From Arthrobacter bambusae (lineage in GTDB: Bacteria > Actinomycetota > Actinomycetes > Actinomycetales > Micrococcaceae), in NCBI RefSeq assembly GCF_030812595.1, contig NZ_JAUSSZ010000014.1:1-64000 (forward strand): a stretch of 64,000 bases of DNA, read 5' to 3'. Shown piece by piece: positions 49,929 through 57,986 of the stretch. A program made the translations under genes and the position numbers. The number at the start of each line of letters is the position of its first letter. The stretch's first letter is position 1. The notes under the pieces are model-generated. The model did no database searches and had not been told where the DNA came from. It saw nothing but the letters and a program-made list of their open reading frames with translations.

Positions 49929-51157
49929 TTGCCTGCCTCCTTCTGGCTGGATGCCTCACGGGCGAGTTCATCGGCGAGCAGGGCGGACTGCTCCTTGAGT
50001 TGCGGAGTGGGTATGGAGAAGACATAGCGGAAGAGGTTCTGCGGATCGACCGGGACGTCCTCCCCCAGGCCTTCACGAAGCTGTGTGGCAACCGCCTCGG
50101 CTTTTGCCGCAATGCGGGCGGCACCGTCGTCGTCGAGCAGTCCACGATCGGTGAGATAGGAAGTCATCCGGCTGATGGGATCCTTGGCGGTCCATTCGGC
50201 CACTTCACTGTCCGCCCGGTAGCGGGTTGCATCGTCGGCGTTGGTGTGGGCCTGCATGCGGTAGGTGTGGGCCTCGATCAGGAGCGGGCCGGAGCCTTCC
50301 CGGGCGAGCTTCACTGCCCTGTCGAGTACGGCGAGCAGCGCGACGAGGTCGTTGCCGTCGACGCGTTCACCGGCCATGCCGTAGCCCACGGCTTTGTGTG
50401 CCAGCGACGGGGCTACGGACTGCTGGCTCAGTGGCACCGAGATGGCGTACTTGTTGTTCTGGACAAAGAAGATCACCGGGAGGTGGAAGACTGCCGCGAA
50501 GTTGAGGGCTTCGTGGAAGTCCCCTTCGCTGGTGGCACCGTCGCCGCACATTGCCAGCACCACGGTGTCCTCGCCGCGCAGCTTGGCTGCGTGGGCAACG
50601 CCGACGGCGTGCAGCAGCTGGGTGGTCAACGGAGTGCACTGGATGCCCACCTTGTGCTTGGTGGGGTCGTAGCCGCCGTGCCAATCGCCGCGGAAGATGG
50701 TCATCGCCTCCACCGGGTCTACACCCTTGGCCATGACGGCGACGGCGTCACGGTAGGTGGGGAACAGCCAGTCGCCTTCCCGAAGGCACAGGGCCGCGGC
50801 CACTTGGCACGCCTCCTGACCATGGCTGGACGGGTACACGGCCATGCGGCCTTGCCGGACGAGGGCGGAGTTCTGATCATTGACGCGGCGCCCGACGACG
50901 AGCTGTTCGTAGGCCGTCATGAGCTCGGCATCGCCGGGAATGGGGTATTCGTGGCCGGGTTCGGTGCCTTGTTCATCTTCGGGCTTGAGCACGCCGGTGG
51001 GATCGACCATCTGGATCTGGTGGCGGGCAGGCAGCATGTAGTCTTCCACGCTGATGCCGAACTTGCGCCGCACTTCGGAAGCCTGGTCGTTTGAGTCGGT
51101 GCCGTCGGGCCGGGCGTCAGCCAGACCCTGGGCCTCGTGGTCCGCGGAGATCGTCAT
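49925..51157 (-). CDS. bkdA: Branched-chain keto-acid dehydrogenase E1 alpha
   Basis: A 410-residue thiamine-diphosphate subunit with the cofactor motif GDGATSEGDFHEALNFA (GDG...N), and HTYRMQAHTNADDATRYR, the phosphorylation-loop-like region of BCKDH E1 alpha. It is the first gene of the coupled bkdABC set that degrades leucine, isoleucine and valine keto acids and supplies branched acyl-CoA primers for the iso/anteiso fatty acids typical of actinobacteria. ATG 51157 has an AAGGACGG SD. A divergent Lrp regulator sits upstream. Confidence 0.92.
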   Translation of the reverse strand: MTISADHEAQGLADARPDGTDSNDQASEVRRKFGISVEDYMLPARHQIQMVDPTGVLKPEDEQGTEPGHEYPIPGDAELMTAYEQLVVGRRVNDQNSALVRQGRMAVYPSSHGQEACQVAAALCLREGDWLFPTYRDAVAVMAKGVDPVEAMTIFRGDWHGGYDPTKHKVGIQCTPLTTQLLHAVGVAHAAKLRGEDTVVLAMCGDGATSEGDFHEALNFAAVFHLPVIFFVQNNKYAISVPLSQQSVAPSLAHKAVGYGMAGERVDGNDLVALLAVLDRAVKLAREGSGPLLIEAHTYRMQAHTNADDATRYRADSEVAEWTAKDPISRMTSYLTDRGLLDDDGAARIAAKAEAVATQLREGLGEDVPVDPQNLFRYVFSIPTPQLKEQSALLADELAREASSQKEAGK

Positions 51158-51199
51158 TGGTCCGTCCTTCTTTATCCACTATTTGCCACAAGTATGTTC

Positions 51200-51247
51200 C
51201 ATGGAGAAGTTTCGTATCCAGCGTCCGGCAGAATCATGGAAAAGCTT
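51200..51247. promoter_or_regulatory. Candidate Lrp-binding direct repeats
   Basis: CATGGAGAAGTTT (51200-51212) and CATGGAAAAGCTT (51235-51247) match at 11 of 13 bases and start 35 bp apart, in the gap between bkdA and the lrp gene. Phased repeats suit Lrp octamers or dimers. This is an inference from position and spacing. Confidence 0.45.
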
Positions 51248-51331
51248 GCCGAAAACCTCTAGTCTGGAAGACAGATTGTCATTGTGAGCTGGGTAACGGG
51301 CCCGCACCGTGGACGAATTGGAGGTGCGGTG

Positions 51332-51793
51332 GTGGACGCAGAAATTGATCAGGCGGAGGTTCCCCTTGACCAAGTGGACAGGGACATCATTGCCGAGCTG
51401 ACGCGCGACGGCCGGATGTCCGTCACTCAGGTTGCGGAGAACGTCCACATCAGCAGGGCGCACGCGTACTCGAGAATTTCCCGCCTGACTGGCGAAGGCG
51501 TGCTGACCAAGTTCACCGCGCTGGTGGATCCCATCAAGGCGGGCCTGAAGTCATCGGCTTATGTCACCCTCAAGGTGCAGCAGCATTCATGGCGCGAGCT
51601 CCGCGAAGAGCTTCGGCTCATTCCGGAGGTACAGCACATTGCGCTGGTGGGTGGCGACTTCGACGTCATCCTGCTGGTCCGCGCCACCGACAATATTCAT
51701 CTTCGCAGGGTCATCTTTGACCAGCTGCAGTCAATGCCGGGCGTGCAGGATACGCAGACGTTCCTGGTGTTTGAGGATCTGGATACGCGGTAG
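51332..51793 (+). CDS. Lrp/AsnC-family regulator
   Basis: A 153-residue protein with an N-terminal helix-turn-helix (about 15-65, DIIAELTRDGRMSVTQVAEN) and a RAM ligand-binding domain (about 70-150, with GGDFDVILLVRA). GGAGG at 51320-51324 supports GTG 51332 (or 51329); the frame extends to GTG 51284. Divergence from bkdABC makes it the likely local regulator, sensing branched-chain amino acids, as BkdR does in other bacteria. Confidence 0.88.
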   Translation: MDAEIDQAEVPLDQVDRDIIAELTRDGRMSVTQVAENVHISRAHAYSRISRLTGEGVLTKFTALVDPIKAGLKSSAYVTLKVQQHSWRELREELRLIPEVQHIALVGGDFDVILLVRATDNIHLRRVIFDQLQSMPGVQDTQTFLVFEDLDTR

Positions 51794-51796
51794 GCG

Positions 51797-51928
51797 CTAT
51801 CGGGATAGGGCCAGGTAGACGACAGCTGCGGTTATACACAGCAAAACAAATAACCCCGCATACTTGAACCGTTTCCGCGTTGGATTGCGGTAAGGGTTGA
51901 TGTCTATATACGGCAAAGCGTGCTCCAT
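51797..51928 (-). CDS. 43-residue membrane microprotein
   Basis: A short frame with ATG 51928 and an AGGA about 9 bp ahead. A polar basic start (YIDINPYRNPTRKRFKY) precedes one C-terminal membrane segment (AGLFVLLCITAAVVYLALS). It converges on the lrp gene, 3 bp from its stop. No family recognised; translation is plausible but unproven. Confidence 0.45.
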   Translation of the reverse strand: MEHALPYIDINPYRNPTRKRFKYAGLFVLLCITAAVVYLALSR

Positions 51929-52161
51929 TTTTGGATGTTCCTGAGAGTTCCCTGAATTAAGTATCGGCCATGTTGACACAGATGTAAGACCAGCACGGGC
52001 TGCCACCTTCGAAACCGCGCAAATCAGCGCTCGGGAGCACCAGTGACGAAACAAAACTCGATGCGAGAACTGCCGGGTATGATGAGCAGGACCGCACGAA
52101 ATATGCTGCTCTGGGGGCATGACTTCCGGCAGTTCCATCAACCGACTCAGGGGGATCCGGT
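51929..52161. other. Upstream region of the exopolysaccharide cluster
   Basis: A 233-bp gene-free stretch. It should hold the promoter of the Wzz/kinase gene. GGGGGATCC at 52150-52158 is the SD for the TTG start at 52162; nearly the same arrangement occurs before the WcaJ-like gene at 62796-62808. No terminator or operator recognised. Confidence 0.45.
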
Positions 52162-53658
52162 TTGGACCTACGTGACTACTTGCGAATCTTGCGCAGGCAT
52201 TGGGTTTTGATAGCGGCCGCCGCTCTCGCAGGCTTGCTTGTTGGCGGAGGCGCTTCTGTGCTGACGCCCCCCACATACACGGCCGAGACTCAGCTGTTTG
52301 TTGCCATCCAAGGTTCCGGAACAATCCAAGAGCTTCAGCAGGGCAACACCTTCAGCCAGGCACGCGTTCAGTCCTATGTAAAGACCGTGGACTCGCCAGT
52401 AGTACTTCAACCTGTTATCGACAGCCTCGGGTTGTCCAGCACGGCGGAAGAACTAGCCAAGCAAGTGACGGCCACGACAGACGCCAACACGGTTCTCATT
52501 AATGTGGCGGTCACTGACCACTCCCCGGTTCAGGCGGCTGCGATCGCAGGTGCCGTCGCGAAGAGCCTAGTGACTGCCGTTGATTCCTTGGAAAAGCCTA
52601 AGACCGGCGGAGCTTCCCCGGTCAGCTTGTCAGTTATCAAACCCGCAATCGCACCGGCCAATCCCTCATCGCCCAATACGCGCCTCAATTTGCTTCTGGG
52701 TCTACTGGTTGGACTGGCTCTGGGGGTCGGGGCTGCCGTGCTGAGGACCACCCTCGATAATCGAATCCGCGGTGAGGCAGACTTGCGGCATGTAACGGAC
52801 GCTCCGCTCTTAGGCGGAATTGCGTTCGACCTAGACGCCGAAAAGAAGCCACTTCTGACACAGACCGCCCAAAGGAGTCCCCGGGCCGAATCGTTTCGGC
52901 AGCTTCGGACAAATCTTCAGTTCGCAAACGTATCCCAGCACGCTAAGACTGTCCTAGTCACGTCATCCGTACCTGGCGAGGGAAAGAGCACCACATCAAC
53001 GAATCTAGCTATTGCACTCGCTCAAGCAGGGCAGACAGTGTGCCTGCTCGACGCCGACCTGCGTCGGCCCGCAGTAAATGACTACTTGGGTCTGGACAGA
53101 GGTGCAGGCCTCACCACCGCTTTGGTGGGACTAGCCGATGTAAATGATCTCCTTCAGCCTTGGGGTGAAGACAATCTGTTCGTGCTTACGTCCGGCCAGA
53201 TTCCGCCGAATCCGAGCGAACTCCTTGGCTCCGAAGAGATGAAGGACCTTATTGCGCGCCTTGAACGCGCGTTTGATGCCGTCATCATCGATGCACCACC
53301 GCTCCTTCCAGTTACAGATGCAGCGGTTCTGTCCCAACATGTCGGCGGAGTAGTAGTGGTCGTCGGATCTCAAAAACTCACTCGGCAGGACCTCCAGAGG
53401 TCGCTTGCTGCCCTTGACATGGTGGGCTCGAAAGTACTCGGTATCGTTCTTAACCGACTTCCGGTCAAGGGCCCGGACGCCTACGCCTACAGCTACTACG
53501 CACACGACGAGACGCCCAAGGCTAAGTCCAAGGAGGGAAAGGCGCGACCTCCAGCACCAAACGCGTCCAGACGGCCCGATCCCTTATTCGATCAGGGTCA
53601 AGAGGCAACTCCTCCAGAGGCTCGCCCGGCACGTAGTTTTCCGATGTCCCGCAGATAA
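52162..53658 (+). CDS. Wzz-type chain-length regulator/tyrosine autokinase
   Basis: A 498-residue fusion. Residues 1-195 form a Wzz/polysaccharide co-polymerase with membrane segments at about 13-35 and 175-195. Residues 235-445 form a BY-kinase with Walker A SSVPGEGKSTTS (268-279), Walker A' CLLDADLRRP and Walker B VIIDAPPLLPV. A tyrosine cluster (YAYSYYAHD) and a Pro-rich tail follow. Such proteins control chain length and assembly of exported polysaccharides by cycles of tyrosine phosphorylation. It opens the fucose cluster; the matching phosphatase is not in view. Confidence 0.92.
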   Translation: MDLRDYLRILRRHWVLIAAAALAGLLVGGGASVLTPPTYTAETQLFVAIQGSGTIQELQQGNTFSQARVQSYVKTVDSPVVLQPVIDSLGLSSTAEELAKQVTATTDANTVLINVAVTDHSPVQAAAIAGAVAKSLVTAVDSLEKPKTGGASPVSLSVIKPAIAPANPSSPNTRLNLLLGLLVGLALGVGAAVLRTTLDNRIRGEADLRHVTDAPLLGGIAFDLDAEKKPLLTQTAQRSPRAESFRQLRTNLQFANVSQHAKTVLVTSSVPGEGKSTTSTNLAIALAQAGQTVCLLDADLRRPAVNDYLGLDRGAGLTTALVGLADVNDLLQPWGEDNLFVLTSGQIPPNPSELLGSEEMKDLIARLERAFDAVIIDAPPLLPVTDAAVLSQHVGGVVVVVGSQKLTRQDLQRSLAALDMVGSKVLGIVLNRLPVKGPDAYAYSYYAHDETPKAKSKEGKARPPAPNASRRPDPLFDQGQEATPPEARPARSFPMSRR

Positions 53659-53741
53659 AACCCGCTCAGTGCTCTGACTGTACTCGGAGTACTTGCCGTT
53701 GAGGTCGGTCTTAATCTCGCGTTTGTAAAGGGTTATCACCA

Positions 53742-54539
53742 ATGCGTTCTCAAGCCTTTCAACTCCCCGCGCAGGAACTTGCAGGGGTCCCTCTGGTTCA
53801 AGCCTCCCTACGTGATGCCACCGAGGAACTCTGTCGTCTAGCAAAGGTCCAAGGCCGGCCGCGTGGATTCAGCTTCCATTTGGTCAACGCGTACACCGTT
53901 GCTCTTGCGCATCGAGATGATCGATATGCGAAGCTGTTAGCTACCTCAACGGCCAACTTTCCCGACGGCAAGCCGCTGACCTGGTGGAAACCTCGAAGCG
54001 GAAAGCGACTTCAACAAGTTCGCGGACCACGGCTCTTCGAAGAAGTCATGAACGTCGGTCGAGAATCAGACGTCAGGCATTTCTTGCTCGGCGCGACTGA
54101 GGAAACACTCTCCCAGCTGGAGGCCAGCCTTCAAGCTAGGCACCCCGGGGTCAACATCGTCGGAAGCTTCAGTCCCCCCTTTCGAACGATGACCCAGGAC
54201 GAGATCCGCCATCAGGACAAAGCAATAGCAGATTCATCGGCGGAAATTGTCTGGGTGGGCCTGGGAACTCCTAAACAGGATTGGGAAGTTGAGAGGATTG
54301 CGTCGGAATTACCAGTCCTGGCCGTTGCGGTCGGTGCTGCCTTCGACTTCTCTGCCGGAACCAAACGTAGAGCCCCTGAGTGGATTTCGAAATTGGGATT
54401 CGAATGGTTGTTCAGGCTTTTATCAGAACCTCGTCGGCTGTGGAGGCGGTATCTCATCGGAAACCTCGTGTTCCTTTGGGCGGTTGCCAGGCACCGTTCA
54501 AGAACCGATGACTCCCCTGAAGGAGTCCGCGTTGATTAG
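53742..54539 (+). CDS. WecG/TagA/CpsF-family glycosyltransferase
   Basis: A 265-residue GT26 protein with the family motifs ANFPDGKPLTWW, VRGPRLFEEVM, WVGLGTPKQDWEVE, AVGAAFDFSAGTKRRAPEW and FEWLFRLLSEPRRLWRRY. GT26 members add the second sugar, such as N-acetylmannosaminuronate or N-acetylmannosamine, to an undecaprenyl-linked first sugar. ATG 53742 has an AAAGGG SD. From here to about 60.8 kb the DNA is more A/T-rich than the rest, as is common for surface-glycan loci. Confidence 0.92.
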   Translation: MRSQAFQLPAQELAGVPLVQASLRDATEELCRLAKVQGRPRGFSFHLVNAYTVALAHRDDRYAKLLATSTANFPDGKPLTWWKPRSGKRLQQVRGPRLFEEVMNVGRESDVRHFLLGATEETLSQLEASLQARHPGVNIVGSFSPPFRTMTQDEIRHQDKAIADSSAEIVWVGLGTPKQDWEVERIASELPVLAVAVGAAFDFSAGTKRRAPEWISKLGFEWLFRLLSEPRRLWRRYLIGNLVFLWAVARHRSRTDDSPEGVRVD

Positions 54540-55077
54540 GGCGTTATCTCGGTTCGTCCTACGGAAACTGGCAGTCCGAAAAAATGTCGTGGTCGGTGAC
54601 AACTTCCATGTCGGCGTTGGAACGATTATTTGGGCGCCGCAACGCCTATCGATAGGCAACGACGTCTATGTCGGCAAGAACGCCACCATACAGGTCGACG
54701 GGATGATCGGCGACGGGGTTCTTGTCGCCAACGCTGTTGGCATCATAGGAAGAACAGACCACGAAACTCGAACCGTTGGAGTGCCAATTCGCCGTGCCGA
54801 ATGGGTAGGCGACAACCCAAAAGCCCTAAGCAAACAAACGTTAGTCGGCTCTGATGTCTGGATTGGCTATGGCGCGGTCATCCTGTCCGGGGTGACGATC
54901 GGCGACAGCGCCATCATCGCGGCCGGGTCTGTCGTCACACGTGATGTCGCGCCGAACACGGTCGTTGCAGGTTCACCCGCTACTTTCAGAAAATATCGGT
55001 TTAGCGAACCGGATTTCATGACTCATTGGGCGGAACTGAACCGACGCGGCATCCATCGTTTACTGGAAGAAGGCTGA
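54532..55077 (+). CDS. Hexapeptide-repeat O-acetyltransferase (CatB/WbbJ-like)
   Basis: A 181-residue left-handed beta-helix protein with rungs such as VVVGDNFHVGVGT, LSIGNDVYVGKNAT, and DVWIGYGAVILSGVTIGD, then the closing AGSPATFRKYRF. It probably acetylates a sugar of the repeat unit from acetyl-CoA. TTG 54532 has the best SD (AAGGAG 6 bp ahead) and overlaps the wecG-like end by 8 bp; ATG 54508 is an alternative. The acceptor is unknown. Confidence 0.83.
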   Translation: MIRALSRFVLRKLAVRKNVVVGDNFHVGVGTIIWAPQRLSIGNDVYVGKNATIQVDGMIGDGVLVANAVGIIGRTDHETRTVGVPIRRAEWVGDNPKALSKQTLVGSDVWIGYGAVILSGVTIGDSAIIAAGSVVTRDVAPNTVVAGSPATFRKYRFSEPDFMTHWAELNRRGIHRLLEEG

Positions 55078-55078
55078 C

Positions 55079-56209
55079 ATGCGCGTTGCGATCATCCACC
55101 CCTGGTTCCCTCAGTATCGCAAGCCATTTTTCGATAAGCTGCTTGAATTGGCGTCGGAGCAAGGCATCCGGATCGATATTTTCCACGGGAACCCGCCGCC
55201 GGAGTGGCAGGAACGTGGCGACTCTGTTAGTGAGCCTTACGCAACGCGAATGAATACCAAATTCTTCAACATACGCGGTAGAAGTCTTGTCTACAAGTCA
55301 CCGGTTTCGATTTGGCAAAAAGGCCCATACGACGTGGTCGTATTGGAACAGGCTGTCAGGAACCTCGAGACCTACCAGCTTCTGTTACGCCGCCAAGGAG
55401 CTCACGTGGCCTTCTGGGGCCATGGAAAGACGTACACAAAAAGCACTGGACGAGCCCAGGAATGGTTCAAACAGTTCCTGACTAGAAGAGGCGAATGGTT
55501 CTTCTCCTACACCAAAGGGGGAGAAGCTGCGGTCAGGGCCGCTGGTTTCCCCGCCAACAGAATCACAATTGTTCAGAACTCCGTAGATTCAACCGAACTA
55601 CGGAACCTGATCTCTAAAATCACTGATGTATCGAAACAAACTTTCGCAGACAAGCACGACCTTCGAGGTAAGACTGGGATCTTCATCGGCGGGCTTGACG
55701 ACTCCAAGCGTCTCGAATTTCTACTTGAAGCCGCACAGCAGGTCCACTCAAGCGATCCGGAATTCCGACTAATTATTGCAGGCAACGGTTCAAGGCGAGA
55801 CTTGGTGCAAAGTGCCGCAGATAGCAACCCATGGATTGCGTACTTGGGTTCTCTGTTCGGCGAAGAAAAAGCCCTCGCCCTGGCATCCGCGGAAGTGCTT
55901 CTCATGCCAGGCAGAGTCGGCCTCGTGGCAGTGGACAGCTTCGCCAGCACTACCCCGATAGTAACCACAGATTGGCCGCTGCACGCCCCAGAATTCGAAT
56001 ATCTCCAGCCGGGTCACAATGCCGTCGTGACTAGGGATGACATGAAGGAATACTCTACTTCGATTGTAGAGTTGCTGAATGATACTGAAGCTTTGGACGG
56101 GCTAAAGAGGGGCACCGAGGAATCTGCCGAAGTGTACTCAGTTCACAACATGGCTTCCAACTTTCTGCAGGGCTTGACGTCCCTGCGAAAACAAGTCCAC
56201 GTGAAGTAG
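55079..56209 (+). CDS. Glycosyltransferase family 4
   Basis: A 376-residue GT-B enzyme. The N-terminus reads IIHPWFPQYRKPFFDKL. The donor half has IFIGGLDDSKRLEFLLEA, LIIAGNGSRRD, and MPGRVGLVAVDSFASTTPIV, in which the usual E-x7-E is altered to G-x-x-A-V-D-S. It begins 2 bp after the acetyltransferase stop. It should add one sugar to the lipid-linked repeat unit; the sugar is not predictable. Confidence 0.87.
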   Translation: MRVAIIHPWFPQYRKPFFDKLLELASEQGIRIDIFHGNPPPEWQERGDSVSEPYATRMNTKFFNIRGRSLVYKSPVSIWQKGPYDVVVLEQAVRNLETYQLLLRRQGAHVAFWGHGKTYTKSTGRAQEWFKQFLTRRGEWFFSYTKGGEAAVRAAGFPANRITIVQNSVDSTELRNLISKITDVSKQTFADKHDLRGKTGIFIGGLDDSKRLEFLLEAAQQVHSSDPEFRLIIAGNGSRRDLVQSAADSNPWIAYLGSLFGEEKALALASAEVLLMPGRVGLVAVDSFASTTPIVTTDWPLHAPEFEYLQPGHNAVVTRDDMKEYSTSIVELLNDTEALDGLKRGTEESAEVYSVHNMASNFLQGLTSLRKQVHVK

Positions 56210-56220
56210 TCAGCTCTCCA

Positions 56221-57168
56221 TTAGCCGGCTGCTCCGATTTTCCGGGAAAGATACCCTCGGATTTCGAGTACATACCCAGCAGCGGTCGCCAAATGCGCGT
56301 TGGCCCGTACAGCATCTGAGGGGCTTCGATGTATAGCTGCGCGAACTCGCAACAATAGTGCACGTGCCACCAAACCTACGAAGGAGACGGCCAAGCTCGC
56401 AGACCCCGAATGGCCGTCCAGGACCAATCTAGCCCAGACGCGACCAGCGGCTTTTCGCCTGTCCATTACCCAGCGAATTTCAAGACGGTCGGCGGTGACT
56501 GCTTCCCACGCCCATGCGCCCAGGACGTGAACGATCTTATAGCCCTCCGCAGTCAAGGCCGATGTCACCGCAGTGTCCTCACCCGGACCGTTCAGGAAGG
56601 GCCGGGGAACCTTGCATACCGAGTTTTGGAGGGCAGATGGAGAAATAAGGATATTTCCAAAACCGGCGTGACGCCGTACTGCCCCGTCAGCATACTCTGG
56701 CCTGGACCACGCCCAAGCTCCTTCGGCCCAATTAGGATATTCATCAGGAAGACGTGGACGCACCGGGCCAACGAAAACATCACCTTGCCAAAGGTCTGGC
56801 GCCGCCAGAAATTCTTGAAGCCATGCAGGGCCGGGCATCTGATCATCGTCGAAAAAGATGAGCCATTCGCCCTCAGTCACCGACGAAAATGCGAGATTCC
56901 TCGCATGGCCTACGCCAGGGTTAGGTTCATGACAATAAGTGAATAGATCTTTATCGACAGCGCTTCTACGGAGGTCTAGACAGGAGCTTGCCGAGCCTTC
57001 TGGATCATTGTCAATAACAAGAATTCTAACGACAAATCCAGGCGAAAGTTCTTTGACCTGTCGGTATATCTCATCGAGCAACCTTGGAAGTAAGCCCTCG
57101 CGCTTATATGTGCAAATGGCTATAACTGCGGCCCGTCGCACACCTTCCGGAAATCGCGAACGGATCAC
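56221..57168 (-). CDS. Glycosyltransferase family 2
   Basis: A 315-residue GT-A enzyme with AICTYKREGLLPRLL at the start, FFDDDQMPGPAWL (D-x-D in DDD) and NGPGEDTAVTSAL. GTG 57168 overlaps the fucosyltransferase stop as GTGA, so I use it although the frame extends to 57285. It is the last gene of the minus-strand unit 60260-56221 and converges on the GT4 gene. Confidence 0.85.
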   Translation of the reverse strand: MIRSRFPEGVRRAAVIAICTYKREGLLPRLLDEIYRQVKELSPGFVVRILVIDNDPEGSASSCLDLRRSAVDKDLFTYCHEPNPGVGHARNLAFSSVTEGEWLIFFDDDQMPGPAWLQEFLAAPDLWQGDVFVGPVRPRLPDEYPNWAEGAWAWSRPEYADGAVRRHAGFGNILISPSALQNSVCKVPRPFLNGPGEDTAVTSALTAEGYKIVHVLGAWAWEAVTADRLEIRWVMDRRKAAGRVWARLVLDGHSGSASLAVSFVGLVARALLLRVRAAIHRSPSDAVRANAHLATAAGYVLEIRGYLSRKIGAAG

Positions 57169-57986
57169 ATTGACGCCCAGGTGTCCGGGACCAGCCGAGA
57201 TGAGTCCAGTGTGGGCTCCGCAAACCACGCGGATGGCGCTATCACGTCGCCACCGGACATCGACACCAGAAATGCGGCCCACCAACTAAATGAGCTATTG
57301 GCGGTAATCAGAGCGGCAGACGTGGACATGCGTACGAAATCCTCCGAATCGCGCGTATGGGCAATTCGAATATTCGCCCCTAGTGGCAAAACGTTCTCTG
57401 TCGCCCAGCGTCTATCATCAGAGTAGACGACGAAATTTGTGTATCCATTTTGTTCCATACGCTTTATCGCGCGTTTATAGTAGCTTAACGGTAGGGCTCC
57501 CATCACTGCCGCCGCTTTCGGATCTGAGACGTAGTCACCTCGCCTCACATGGATTGCACAAGTTTCACCCGGCGGCTCATCGGCTCGTCCAACCCACTGC
57601 TCGATATCTCGGAAAACACTGTCTTTTGCTTCAAAAAAATAGTCCATTGATTGCCAGTATCCCCAATGCAAGTTAACCAACCGCGGCGAAGCATCGATTC
57701 TTCTAGGCGGCAACTCCTGCTCTTCAATCCGCACAAATCCATTCTTGCGAAGGAATGACATCGAATCAGATGCCCCTACTTTGCGCCAAAAGAAACTCGG
57801 CAGCGAAACGAGCTTCGAGTTCGGAATCAGGCCGCGCAATGCGAATCCTCGTCCAAGCTGGTTTCCTCGATCGTAAAGGACAAGATGACCTTCGCGATTC
57901 AACCTCTGCCCGTACGCCCAAGCAAAAAGCTGATTTCCAAATCCACCACGCAAAGCCACGACGCTTACAGGGCGAAGGAAAGACAT
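57165..57986 (-). CDS. GT11 alpha-1,2-fucosyltransferase-like
   Basis: A 273-residue enzyme with the GT11 signatures GGFGNQLFAWAYG at the N-terminus, IHVRRGDYV in the GDP-fucose site, and ITANSSFSWWAA near the C-terminus. GT11 enzymes transfer L-fucose from GDP-fucose in alpha-1,2 linkage. The gmd and fcl genes a few kilobases away make the donor, which supports a fucose-bearing polymer. Its ATG overlaps the flippase stop by 1 bp (TAATG). Confidence 0.9.
   Translation of the reverse strand: MSFLRPVSVVALRGGFGNQLFAWAYGQRLNREGHLVLYDRGNQLGRGFALRGLIPNSKLVSLPSFFWRKVGASDSMSFLRKNGFVRIEEQELPPRRIDASPRLVNLHWGYWQSMDYFFEAKDSVFRDIEQWVGRADEPPGETCAIHVRRGDYVSDPKAAAVMGALPLSYYKRAIKRMEQNGYTNFVVYSDDRRWATENVLPLGANIRIAHTRDSEDFVRMSTSAALITANSSFSWWAAFLVSMSGGDVIAPSAWFAEPTLDSSRLVPDTWASM

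Noticed and set aside
50000-51094. A 364-codon plus-strand frame
   Set aside because: Antisense shadow of bkdA, whose thiamine-diphosphate motif is unambiguous.
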